64,000 bases of DNA from Neoceratodus forsteri. Its lineage: Eukaryota > Chordata > Ceratodontiformes > Ceratodontidae. The stretch spans positions 1,569,302,501 through 1,569,366,500 of the forward strand of contig CM057449.1 in NCBI GenBank assembly GCA_016271365.2, read 5' to 3'. Under the pieces are notes generated by a model. That model did no database searches, had not been told where the DNA came from, and saw only the letters and a list, made by a program, of their open reading frames with translations. Positions 34,349 to 44,699 of this stretch are shown piece after piece (position 1 is the stretch's first letter; each line of letters opens with the position of its first letter). A program made the position numbers and the translations under genes.

Positions 34349-36464
34349 ATGAATGAGGAGTTGAACTCGGACTGCACAGTGGTGGACACTGGCAGAGGCA
34401 CTAGTGCTGCAGCAGCAGCTGTCTCAACGACCTCAACACCAGAGTCACAGACGAGAAAGAGAACAGAAGATGGTGCAAAGTCGCCAGACAAGAAGCAAAA
34501 GTGATACTCTGTGTTCCAGAACAGCTGGGTTAAAGAGTTCATCCGGGTCAGTGAGAGTCGACATGGACCAATATCTGCTTTCTGCAAGACCTGTGGATGC
34601 GAGTTACAGTAAGCCATTGGAGACGTCATGATGTTCTAAGGCATGAAAAGTCTGAGAAGCATCAGCAGAATACAAGGCAAGCTGCTGGGAGAAAGGTGAG
34701 TGATCTCTTCCATACACAAACTGCATCCAAGGTGACAGAGGCAGAGGTGGCTTTTGTGAGTTTGCTGGCAGAATACAACTTATCTTTTTCTTGTGCCAAC
34801 CATTTTATAAAGTTTATTAAGAAGCATTGTGGAGACCCTGAAGTTGTAAAGAAGATTAACTGTGGAGCCACAAAAGCCAGTTGCACTGTCAGAGACGTTT
34901 TAGGTCCTAAATATCAAACCGATGTTGCTAAGATATGTCAAGCGGTCCCATTTTGTGTGTATCTGGATCAAGGTACTGATACTGGTGATATTAAACTGCT
35001 GGTAATTTTAGATGGATATGGCAATTCTAGGGGGTGGGGTAGGAAGAAGTAGGCTGCTGGTTAACTAGGATCTGCAGCTTATCCATTAGGTAGGGAAATG
35101 GGCAGACTGGGTGGGCCAAGCGGTCCTTATCTGCCGTCAAATTCAAATTCTATATTTTGATGAGAGCCTGAAAAAGAATGTTATTAATTTTCTGGACATG
35201 CCAGAACATGTATCAGGGACTGGAGAGGCAATATATAACTACTTAATGGAGTCTTTAAACAGATTCAGTATTACCCCTAACAATCTTGTTGCCTTTTTAT
35301 CAGACAATGCAGCAGCAGGGACTGGGAGAAATAACTGTGCTGTCCAGAGTGAAACAAATGAACCCAAATGTTGTAAATATGGGTTGTCTCTGCCATTTGG
35401 CAGACATCTGTAGTAAATCTCCTGTTAAGGCTTTAAATGTACCTATTGAGGAGATGATTTCAGACGTGTATTGCCACTTTGCGTCTAGTTCCCAGAGACA
35501 GCAGCTACTCAAAAAGTTTGCCCTGTTTGTTGATGTGGAATCCATGAAAATAATAAAACATGTCCCCACAAGGTGGCTTAGCCTACAAAAGGTGATAAAG
35601 TGGACGACTGACATGTGGGATGCATTAAAGTCCTATTTCTTGTCAGTGGAATCTCGGACTGCCAAAGTCGAACTCATCTGTAAATGCCTACAAGATCACA
35701 AAATTACAGCCATGTTCCTTTTTCTGAAATATGCACTGGAGCTCCTCTGTCTTTTTACTGTTAGGATGCAAGCACAAGAAAACCAAATGCTGACCCTACA
35801 TAACGATCTGTGCAGGACTGTGCAGTTACTTGCTGGACGACTTCTAAAACCAGAGGCTGCAGTCGAACTTGTAAAGGAATATGATTGCAAGGTACTGGAT
35901 AGCCAAGCTAATTTTCTGTCACATAATGAGATACGTGTTGGCCCAGACGTTGAGGACTACCTTCAACAACATGATGACAGCAAAAGTGGAACATCAGTAG
36001 AAATCAACATTTATAAAAAAAGGCTGCATTATTCTGTGAGACTGTGCTGAGGAAAATGATGACAAAATTCCTTCTAAGAGATCACCTAGACCCTGCTTCA
36101 AAACTCCAGCTGTCAGCCAAAGCTGTAGCTGATCTTGCTACTGCTTTAGGAATTACAAACAATGCTGAAGAAGCCGGCCAGTTGATGGACCAGTTCTCAG
36201 TGTATCAGTTCCAAGACACAGATGACCTAATTCAAGATCCTCCACAGGCATCCAGCTACTGGGTTACTGTGCTCACAAGAATTATTGCAGCCGGTGAAGA
36301 AGTAAAGCTGCTTAAAAGACTTGCCATGACAGCCTTGTTTTTGCCACGCTCTTAATGCCGAGGCTGAATATGCTTTCAGCAGTGTAACAAAAGTAAAAAC
36401 CAAGCTGAGGCAAAGTCTAAGCATAAAAAACATTGAATTCATTGTTAGCTATAAAAATGAATGA
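34349..36464 (+). pseudogene. hAT transposase relic with BED-like finger
   Basis: Probable start ATG at 34349, then a Thr/Ser-rich leader; the frame stops at 34502. Next comes a BED/TTF-type finger (CKTCGCEL..., HEKSEKH, 34580-34665). The block 34597-35052 resembles the N-terminal half of hAT-like proteins (IKFIKKHCGDPEVVKKINC, FCVYLDQG). Then FLDMPEH and LVAFLSDNAAAG (35111-35413), MNPNVVNMGCLCHLADICSK and HVPTRWLSLQKVI (35286-36050). The C-terminal dimerisation end (AEAEYAFSSVTKVKTKLRQS, 36357 to stop 36462-36464) is intact. At least four frame breaks and a CR1 tail insertion inactivate it. Confidence 0.8.
35031..35152 (+). mobile_element. CR1 3'-tail fragment inside the transposase
   Basis: GGTAGGAAGAAGTAGGCTGCTGGTTAACTAGGATCTGCAGCTTATCC, GGTGGGCCAAGCGGTCCTTATCTGCCGTCA match the end of CR1 copy 2 (25703-25800). 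AATTCTA at 35023-35029 and 35146-35152 could be a 7-bp target duplication, or the second copy may belong to the CR1 tail repeat. It is a heavily 5'-truncated LINE insertion, later than the hAT element. Confidence 0.85.
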
Positions 36465-36896
36465 AGACTGAGACTGCTTTGCAGTACATCACCCAAAAGC
36501 AATCCTGGGAATCTGCAAGGAAAGTGACTACAAAATACACCACCAATCATCATAAGAACAAATGAGGCACTTCAGCTGAAAGAAATCCAAGAGAAAGCAG
36601 CTACAAAATACATTACTCATCATTACAGCAAATGGTCTTTTTATTTGTTACTACAGATTGTTGTTTTCCCATAAAAATGACAAATTTCATGCACAGATTC
36701 TTCTTTGGTGCTATTACACTGAGTTTAAGGCTATGTTATGGTCTTAAACAGTGTGTTAAATCATTGAAGAGCTGAAATTCTGATGTCCCTCATGGTGTCT
36801 CTCATTTCAGGGTGCTGTGTCCCTCATTGTCTCTCACTCTCCCTAATTTTAACGGTTGGTGCCCCTCATTTCAGAGTCCTGAGGTTGAGAGGTATG
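36465..36896. repeat. hAT 3' subterminal repeats
   Basis: Short direct repeats GTCCCTCAT, GTCTCTCATTTCAG, GTCCCTCATTG and GCCCCTCATTTCAG occur at 36783-36872, just inside the right end. Subterminal repeats of this kind bind transposase in other hAT elements; that role is inferred here. GTCCCACATTGTGCGGGACA near the left end (31296-31315) looks related. Confidence 0.6.
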
Positions 36897-37029
36897 ATAT
36901 AAACAGAGGCATGATACTGGAAATACAGTGTACATAAAGCACTTATGGACACCTCCAAACAAAGCAGTGGACAAACCTGCCAGCAGAGACCTCAGAAAGG
37001 GGAAAGGAGGGTGGTTGCACTGTGGCCCA

Positions 37030-37115
37030 GTGAAGGGGATTAATTGAAGATCTACTGTTACAGTAACTGTTCTATTTTCATCAAGGATATCTCCTCCATT
37101 GGCCACACCTTTGGA
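37030..37115. repeat. ICR of DIRS G
   Basis: GAAGATCTACTGTTACAGTAAC copies the complement of the left end of G, joined to TGTTCTATTTTCATCAAGGATATCTCC and then CATTGGCCACACCTTTGGAA, the expected complement of the absent right end. Confidence 0.65.
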
Positions 37116-37119
37116 ATGA

Positions 37120-38135
37120 TTCCCAAGCAGTACATGAGGTACCCAGGGAGGTTGGCAAAGTTGGATATGCAGTCAGGACAACATGCCTTGCAGCACCCCA
37201 GGACCAAAGCCAGCACATCTATGAGAGATGATGTCTAGATTGTACTGCTTAATGAAAGTCTGCACAATGTTCCATGTGGCAGCAGTGCTCTTGTCATCTA
37301 CAGAAACATTCAGAAAGCAACAACAGAAGTGGCCACACCATGTGCAGGAATGGCCACGCACAACGTCAGGAAGTTCCTTACTGTACTTCCCATAACAAAA
37401 TTCAATACAGTCAGCTAACCATCTTGATGGGCACTGTTTAGACACAGGGGTGCCCTCTTTCTCAGGGGTGAATGAATCAAAAAGGCCAGAGGACTTTCTG
37501 CAGTCCTTAGCCTGAATGAGACAGAAACAGTGTTCTGTGTACATCAAGTGTACAGAGCAATGCCTCACCCTTGTTAGCATGCTCCAGATAATACATAAGA
37601 AGGTGTATTGTCTGATTTAATGTAAAATCAGATATCTCCTTGGGTAGAAAATGAGGACTGGTCGATAAACGCACCCTGTCCTTGTGGAAAATCGAATAAG
37701 GAGGCTGACACATCAGAGCCTTAAGCTTGGAAATCCTTCGAACACATGGTGACCAAAAACAGTATTTTTCCATTAAAGGAAGTGCACCTCACAGGTTACA
37801 GCAAACTCAAACGGAGCCAGAGTCAATTTCTCAAGTATGAAACTCGAGTCCCAAGGCAGAATTAGTTTGTGAATTAGGGGAAGCATGTGCAGAATTCCTT
37901 TCAAATTTGTACAGGACACCTCCAGTTGTGTCACCACGTGCCCATCAATAAAGGCATGGAAGGCCTAAACGGCAACCATGTGGACCTTAATAGATGAGTA
38001 CTAGAGACCAGAGTCAGATAGGGACCGAAGGTAGCCCAGTACAGTGTTGACAGGACACGTACTGTAAATGGGTCCACTGAACGGGAAGCACACCACATGG
38101 AGAAGCACTTCCATTTCAAAGAATGCCTGTGTCTA
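37120..38135 (-). pseudogene. DIRS tyrosine recombinase, C-terminal part (G)
   Basis: 37173-37580 reads VVRGHSCTWCG (decayed HSTRG box), STAATWNIVQTFIKQYNLD (ADICAAAT-like, nucleophile Tyr context kept), and upstream FHKDRVRLSTSPHFLPKEIS (37507-37773). The core-binding start SLKWKCFSMWCASRSVDPF is at 38060-38119. It is cut at 38135 by the L2-like LINE and continues at 39605. Confidence 0.75.
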
Positions 38136-38140
38136 GTAGA

Positions 38141-39600
38141 AGGCTTTTTATTTATTTATTTTTTATTTATTGGGAATTCAGAATTAACAGCTTTGAACCA
38201 TAGGCTCTTTCACAAAGGTTACATGTTGAAAGTTCATTAAAAAAGACAATAAAAAATGTTGGAATAGGTTTACACAGTACAGGGTAACTTAACAAGAAAC
38301 AGACCGGCTAGACATAGTAGCTAGGTTAGATACAATAAAAATAAAACACAGAATATCTTTATAAATAGTGGAGCACATGGACACAATTATACAGAGAATT
38401 ATAATGCAGCAAAATTAAGCCTTGTCATCGTAGTGGAAGAGTTCCAAAAGTAGTAGAAACTGAAAATACAAACTGATAGAGGCATACGAGAGAGGGGGTG
38501 CGTAAGTGTAGGGAGGTAATTTAGGGTGTGGGGGGCTGGGAGGTCAGAAGACATACGGGACCTGGGCCAGTGGGCAGAAATGTTGGAAAGTAAGTAGAGG
38601 GATACAGCAAATTGAGGAGAAAGGGAAAGATGAGAAAAAAAGGTGTGTGTGGGAGGGTTATATGAGGTGGATAGAGGCACAGAAACAGAGAAAATGGAGA
38701 TGAAGGGAGACAGGAGTGTCAGCCCGGGGTACTTAAGTGAAACAGTCACATGTAACTCGAGTCACGAGGGTATGCCGAAGATTATGTCTGAACAGGCATA
38801 GAGTGGCTGAGTTGGTGACTTCACTGCCCAACTAGTTGAATAACCTAGGGGGCTCTGCCTACAAACGACCACTGGCCCTGAGAGGTGTGACTGGGGGACA
38901 AACAGAGTGGAGTTATCAGAGCTTCTGGTGTGGCGAGTGCTGTTGGTTTGTCTAAGATGATTCAGTACAAAGAGGAGGTGGGTGGGGCAGCTGCTAACTA
39001 GGGATGCTAGCTGCACACTCGAGCAGATGTAGATAGATCGGGTGGTCTGTTTCTGCTGGCACCTTCATATGTTCGTATGTATCCCAAGGGGCATAAGACC
39101 GAAGGATACTTTTTTTACTACCAGGCAGGTTTGGTAAGTGCTTCTTCCTAGAAGTTGACGCTAGTTAGCCTAGTTATTGAGGCTGCAGGTGTGCATGCAG
39201 GAGGCGGCAGCACCAGTTAGAAATCTACAGGACTTTTTCAGAGCAATGGTGGCACGCCGTAAGGCAGACACAGAGGCAGCTCCATAGATGACAAGCCCGT
39301 AGTCAATGATCAAGACAATCACACTTTGCAATGCAAGCTTAAGTGCTTCAGGAGTCAGCCGGTGCTTAAGTCTATACAGAAGGATGATGCGGATATTCAC
39401 GGATTTGGCGACCATATCAATATGACTGGAGAAAGACAGAGTACTGTCCAGGATCTCTCCAAGGTACTTGAAAGAATGCGTCTGGTCTAAGGCGACTCCA
39501 GCGCTATTTCTGACTGTCAGCTGTTTGCCTTTATGTTTATTATGTGTGCCATGGAAAAGCATAATCTTGTTTTTTTTGTAGCTGAGCACTAGTCTTTCTT
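38141..39600 (-). mobile_element. L2-like LINE copy 2, 5'-truncated
   Basis: The 3' end at 38141 starts TTTTTATTTATTTATT on the plus strand (TAAA-type tail). The C-terminal part of RT is at 39170-39589 (KNKIMLFHGTHN, FKYLGEILDSTLSFSSHI, RLTPEALKLALQSVIV, IIDYGLVIYGAAS), clearly related to the copy at 8575-12282. About 1 kb of 3' UTR. It is inserted within the recombinase N-terminal region of G, where flanking sequence reads ...TPKWLVSY | KPSTRHR.... Confidence 0.85.
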
Positions 39601-39604
39601 CTAG

Positions 39605-40860
39605 CTGCTAGTAAGAAACCAGCCACTTGGGGGTAACCCTAAAACAGTCAATGACTATCTTTTCAGGAGCCAGACATGCAGATAGGGACCACAGGTCTGG
39701 ATGGATAATGGACCCCTGAGCTTGTGACAGCAGGCCCTGACAAAGGGGGAGCTGAACAGGAGGCTCCACACTAGATGCTGCAGATGCATAAACCAAATCT
39801 GGTGAGGCCAGAAGGATTCCACTAGTATTAGGATGGCATGTTCCATCTGCAGTTTGAGCAGAATCCTCTGAATGAGAGGAATCAGTGGAAAGATACAAAG
39901 GAGCCTCCCTTTCCAGAAAAGGACCAATGTGTCTTGCCAAAAATCTCCATGCTTTGGAACAAGTGAGCAGGAACGTGGCAGTTTTGCACTGTGTGGTGAC
40001 TCAAAAAGGTCCCACTATCTATGACCCCATCTTGTGAAGAGGTAATTTACAACGGAGATCAACAGTTCCCATTTGTGTAGCAAGGACTGAGACCTGCTTA
40101 GCCTGTCTGTCAAGACATTTTGGACACCTGGGAGAAACAAGGCTGATAGTTGATGCCATAAGACATCACCCAGTATCACATTCTCATTGCTTCCCTGCAA
40201 AGTGGATAAGAGTGAGTTCCACCGTGCCTGTTTGTGTAGTGTATGACACAGACAGTGTCTGTTTGAATCAGCAAGGGACCAAGACTGAGGTGTACCTGGA
40301 TATGGAGATCTGAATCAATTGGATCAGGACCTTTGGGTTTCGAAAGGAACCAAGATGGGCACCCCAGTCAGACCTCGAGGCATCGATTGTGAGCATCTGC
40401 ATGGGAGTCAGGGGAAAAAAGAATGGGACATCCTGTAACAAGTTCAGGCAGTCCAGCCACCATACTAGAGCACAGCAGAGAGGGGAAGTGATGAGGACCA
40501 TTTGTTCCAGCTAGTCTGTCAGCTGATCCCATTGTATCCAAAGAGTCCAATGCAGTATGCGCATGTGGAGATGGATCAAAGGGAACCGTAATGATGGCAG
40601 CAGCCACCAGTCCCAGTATAAGCAATATCATCTAAGTGGACAAGTAGAGACTCCTGAGTTTCAGCTGGGCCTCGACAACAGAAGCCTCTGCCCTTTTGAC
40701 AGGAAGCCATTGCTCACTGCCATGTCCAGCACTGCACCAATATATTGGAGGTGCTGACAAGGAATGAGAATGGATTTTGGTACATTCATTCCAACATCCA
40801 GTTCCTCTAACAATTGTCATTTTCCAGGTAAGGAAAGACAAAGACTGTCCCTCCAAAGGG
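39605..40860 (-). pseudogene. DIRS recombinase start and RNase H (G)
   Basis: 39608-39940 matches the recombinase N-terminal leader (FLEREAPLYLSTDSSHSED..., LASPDLVYA, QLPLCQGLLSQAQGS). RNase H follows at 40200-40501 in several frames (MLTIDASRSDWGAHLGSFRNP for the TTDAS box). 40368-40856 covers the RT C-terminal end (LNLLQDVPFFFPLTP for the LL-x-GVPF region). Numerous breaks; non-functional. Confidence 0.7.
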
Positions 40861-41185
40861 CTGCTGCCACAACCAATAAGTATTTGGTAAAAATACCCAT
40901 GATGCCATGAATTACCTAGAGGGCAAGACTTGGAACAGATTATGGCTGCCTTCCAGCATGAAGTGGAGGTACTGCCTGTGACACTTGCAAATTTCGATAT
41001 GAAGGTACGTGTCTTTCACGTCCAAGGACAGAGCCAATCCCTCTTTTGCAGCAGCGGGGTTAAGAGCCTGAAGAGACACCATCTGAAAATGTTTGCATTT
41101 GATTTACAAGTTTTGGTCTCTCGAAATCCAGCACAGGATATAGATTTCCCGTCCACTTGGGAACCAGGAAGGACCTGGAATAGAA
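40861..41185 (-). pseudogene. DIRS RT fragment (G), left of C insertion
   Basis: The minus strand reads FYSRSFLVPKWTG at the right edge, then diverged finger and palm sequence with LGNSWHHGYFYQIL at the left, in mixed frames. It corresponds to FYSHYFLVPKKTG in A. The upstream half is at 60326-60770, across DIRS C. Confidence 0.75.
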
Positions 41186-41639
41186 GAAAAAAAATGACTC
41201 ACCTTAGTAATTATGTTTCTTCTAATGAAGTCTTGCTGTATTCTGACAATATGCAGTTAGCCCCAGCACTTGAACTGCTACGGAAAGGAAAGAGTTAACT
41301 CTATGCCAGAGCATAGAACATTGAGCTCGAGCTCGGTTCAAACCTCTGTCTGCTGCACTTCCCAGTGTAACCGTCAGAATCTTATGAGCTATTACTAATC
41401 AGCTAGACCTACTGTGTGGAAATTGCAAAATTACTAGCCCAAAGGGCAACCAAATATTTTGGATCCCAAAAGACTCAAGTCGAGTACTCCAAAAGAAGAA
41501 CTGGGTAGTGAACAACTATAACTATCAGAAAACAATATAACAAAACCCACTACCCCTCTCTAAAAAGGAGGAGCGCCAAGTGCACCACTGAGGTGCAACA
41601 CTGCACCTGCCAGCCCACTTCCCAAAAACCAGGTTCTGA

Positions 41640-41790
41640 CAGTGGAGGCAGGGGGGAGGTCAGAATACAGCAAGACTCCACCAGAAGAAACATAATTACT
41701 AAGGTGAATATTTTTTTTTTCAAACAACACGAAGTCTTGCTGCATTCTGACAATATGCAGACTACCAAGCAGTACCTCCATGGAGGAGGG
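41640..41790. repeat. ICR of DIRS C
   Basis: GTCAGAATACAGCAAGACT and AGTCTTGCTGCATTCTGAC are the arms; between them AGAAGAAACATAATTACTAAGGTGA (complement of the left end) joins TCAAACAACACGAAGTC (complement of the right end) through a poly-T run. Confidence 0.85.
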
Positions 41791-41819
41791 ATGGAACCTA
41801 TTTTGGGACTAGGCTCTGC

Positions 41820-43300
41820 AGCACTGCTGTACCAAACTTAGCATCACTCCTAGCCAGGATATCCAGAGAGTAATGCTTGGTGAATGTATGGACTGTTTTC
41901 CAGGTGGCTGCTTTGCATATCTCTAACAATGGTATATCCCTGGCAGCAGCCAGGAATGCAGCTGTACCTCTAGTCGAATGAGCCCTCAGGCCTGAGGGGG
42001 GTACTTTGCCTAGCTTTTCATAGCAGAATTATATACAAGAAACAATCTACCTGGCAATAGTTCTCTTAGCAGCAGGGTTACCCTTCCCCACTTCACCATA
42101 AGTGAGGAACAACTGGAAGAAGTCAAACCTAAGTGCATTAGTACGCTCAATGTAGTAGCTAAGGGCCCTTTTAACATCCAAACTATGTAATCTTCTCTCT
42201 CCTGAAGAAGAATGATCAGTGAAGAACACAGGAAAAGACATGGATTGGTTCAGATGAAAATCTGAAACCACTTTGGGTAAGAACCCTCCTATTGGTTTTA
42301 AGGACCACCTTATCTCTATGGAATGAGATAAAATCAGGCTCCACTGACAGAGCTTGTAATTCACCGATACGCCTGGCAGAGGTAATATCTACCAGGAACA
42401 CAGTTTTCCAAGTCAAGTACTTAAGTTCTGCTGAGGCCAAAGGCTCAAAAGGGGGTTGCATATGCTGAGCAATGCAAACATTAAGATCCCAAGCAGGAGT
42501 AGGATCCCTAAATGGAGGATTGGTATGAAGCAATCCTTTGAAGAATTTACAGAAAACAGGGTGAGATGCCAGTGAGGAAGACTTTCCCACTGACAGAAAT
42601 GCAGAAACAGCTGACAAATGTACTTTGAGGGTAGCTGTCTAAGGCCTAAGCCATTAGGGTGAACCATATAATACAGAACTATAGCCAAGCCAGCAGAATC
42701 TGGGGATATGTGCTTAATGGAACACCAAATGCTGAACCTTTTCTGGTGGCAGGTTTTTGAGAAGCTTTGAGAATGTCCAGAACCCCTTGAGACAAATTCA
42801 GACTTGCATATTCTAGCTCTTCAAGAGCCATGCCTTGAGGTTGAGAGACCGAAGGTTGGGGTACCAAATTCTGCCAAGAGGAGGTAAGCAGATTGTGATT
42901 GTTGGGAAGAGCTAAGGGAAGACGGACTGCCAGGGACACTAATAGAAGATACCAAGGCTGTCTGGCCCAGTCTGAAGCAATCAGGATCACTTTGCAAGAT
43001 TGTGACCTTATCTTGACCAGAACTTTGAACAATAGAGGAAAGGGGGAGGAAAGACACACAGAAATTTCCCCTGTCAATCCAGAAGTAGAGCATCCAGGGG
43101 GACTGAGCCCAATACTGGGGGTCTGCACAGAATAGAGGAAGTTGGTGATTGTCTGGGGCTGCAAAGAGGTCTATCTCTGGAGTGCCCCACCTTGAAAATA
43201 TCACCTTCAACACTAATGGGGCCGGGGACCACTCGTGATGGCTATGAGAAATCCTGCACAAAGCATCTGCTAGCATGTTGTCCTTCCCTGGAAGGTGGAC
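41820..43300 (-). pseudogene. DIRS tyrosine recombinase (C), little damaged
   Basis: The catalytic boxes look kept: SARRIGELQALSV (first Arg, 42330-42370), RAHSTRGTAAFLAAA (HxxR, about 41945-41990), LEICKAATWKTVHTF and KHYSLD (nucleophile Tyr, about 41865). Core-binding part in 42413-43276. The frame breaks near 42290, 42640 and 42830. It is the best recombinase in the window after D, but as read is not a single open frame. Confidence 0.8.
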
Positions 43301-43336
43301 TGCTACCAGAGAAGTCTGTAGAGAATAAGCCAGGGA

Positions 43337-44626
43337 CTATAATTTCATGGCTTCCGTGCACAGGGCCGTAGACCGCGTGCCTCCCTGCTTGTTGATGTAC
43401 CACATGGTGGTGGTATTGTCTGTCCTGACCTGAACCACCTTGTTTTGTACTGATTCAGAGAAAGCTTGTAGAGCCAGGTACACTGCCCTGAGCTCCAGGA
43501 GATTGATATGAAGTAGAGACTCCTGAGGGGACCACACTTCCTGGGCTGTAAGTGCTCCCAAGTGAGCACCCCATCCCAGGAGAGAGGCATCTGTGGTGAG
43601 AACCACATAATGTGACTGGGTGATGAAAGGGACTCCTTGTCTGAGGTTGTTCTGGTCCAGCCACCACTGGAGAGCTTGGAACCGAGTATAAGTCACTGGA
43701 ATTAATTTGGTTAGAGGGTCTTTTTTCTGGGACCAAAAGGCCCTTAAGTGAAACTGAATGCCCCTCATCTGAAATCTGGCGCCTTGTACCACTGCAGTGG
43801 AGGCTGCAATGTGGCCCAGGAGTTGAAGAAAATGCCTTGCTGGTCGAGAGATCAGGAGGCGAGAGGAAGAAGCCAGGTCTGTGAGGGCCTTTACCCTTGC
43901 TAGAGGAAGAAAGGCTCTTGCTTGAACAGTGTCCAGCTCTACCCCTATGAAGGTCAGGAGTTGCACTGGTTCAAGAACTGACTTTGGAAGACTGAGGAGG
44001 AATCCTAGAGAAGTGAGCAATTGCTGAATCACTTGTAGGTCTGACTTGACTTGGTCTGGAGACTGCCCCACAATGAGCCAGTTGTCCAGGTACAGGAACA
44101 TGGAGATGTTTTGTCTCCTTAGGAAGGCCACTACTACTGCTAGGCATTTTGTGAATACCCTTGGTGTTGATGTTAGCCCGAAGGGCATTGCTCTGAACTG
44201 ATAATGGCCTGAAGGCAATTCGAACCTGTGGTACTTTCTGTGGGAACACCTGATGGGAATGTGGAAGTAGGCATTCTTGATGTCCAGGGAGGCTAGCCAA
44301 TCCCCTGGCCTCAGAGAGGGAAAAATTATTCTCAGAGTCACCATTTTGAATTTTAGCTTTAATAGGTGCTTGTTTAGGTATCTCAGATCTAGGATGGGTC
44401 GCCACTCCCCTGTCTTTTTCGGGGTAAGGAAGTATCCGGAATACAGACCTTTGCCCCGTGTACTGTAGGAACTCTCTTTATAGCTCTGAGAGCCAGTAGA
44501 AAGGAAATCTCTGCCTCTAAGGCAATGGTTTTGGAGATGTTTGCAGGTGGAAAAGACATGACCCTCAGCTTTGGGAATCTTTTGAAGCTGAGGGCCAGTC
44601 CCTTGCTTACTACCTCCAGGACCCAC
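43337..44626 (-). CDS. DIRS reverse transcriptase/RNase H (C), long open frame
   Basis: The longest intact frame in the window, 429 residues. RT: YSGYFLTPKKTGEWRPILDL, LASLDIKNAYFHIPI, FRAMPFGLTSTPRVFTK, then Y-L-D-N-W, where the second Asp of YLDD is Asn; loss of that metal ligand would be expected to abolish polymerisation. RNase H: TTDASLLGWGAHLG, INLLELRAVYLAL and RTDNTTTMWYIN, so the Asp-Glu-Asp set seems kept. A start further upstream in another frame is likely (44389-44724 carries the linker), so the open part is a fragment of the original gene. Confidence 0.85.
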   Translation of the reverse strand: MGPGGSKQGTGPQLQKIPKAEGHVFSTCKHLQNHCLRGRDFLSTGSQSYKESSYSTRGKGLYSGYFLTPKKTGEWRPILDLRYLNKHLLKLKFKMVTLRIIFPSLRPGDWLASLDIKNAYFHIPIRCSHRKYHRFELPSGHYQFRAMPFGLTSTPRVFTKCLAVVVAFLRRQNISMFLYLDNWLIVGQSPDQVKSDLQVIQQLLTSLGFLLSLPKSVLEPVQLLTFIGVELDTVQARAFLPLARVKALTDLASSSRLLISRPARHFLQLLGHIAASTAVVQGARFQMRGIQFHLRAFWSQKKDPLTKLIPVTYTRFQALQWWLDQNNLRQGVPFITQSHYVVLTTDASLLGWGAHLGALTAQEVWSPQESLLHINLLELRAVYLALQAFSESVQNKVVQVRTDNTTTMWYINKQGGTRSTALCTEAMKL

Positions 44627-44699
44627 TTGTCTGAGGTAACAGACTTCCAGGTCTGGAAGTAGTAATCCAGCCTGCCTCCAACTAAGGGGTGGGGGTGGG

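Larger units (their letters stand above)
31282..36896 (+). mobile_element. hAT DNA transposon, autonomous type, inactivated
   Basis: Terminal inverted repeat CAGACCTCTCAAG at 31282 and CTTGAG-like GGTTGAGAGGTATG ending at 36896. The flanking 8-mers are ACACAAAC (31274-31281) and ATATAAAC (36897-36904), six of eight identical with both differences C/T. Subterminal GTCCCTCAT-type motifs recur at 31300-31330 and 36783-36870. The plus-strand transposase is at 34349-36464. Two CR1 fragments lie within. The element sits between the left repeat and ICR of DIRS G. Confidence 0.85.

Noticed and set aside
34349..36464. Domesticated hAT host gene
   Set aside because: Early stop, at least four frame breaks and an inserted CR1 tail show a dead transposase, not a host gene.
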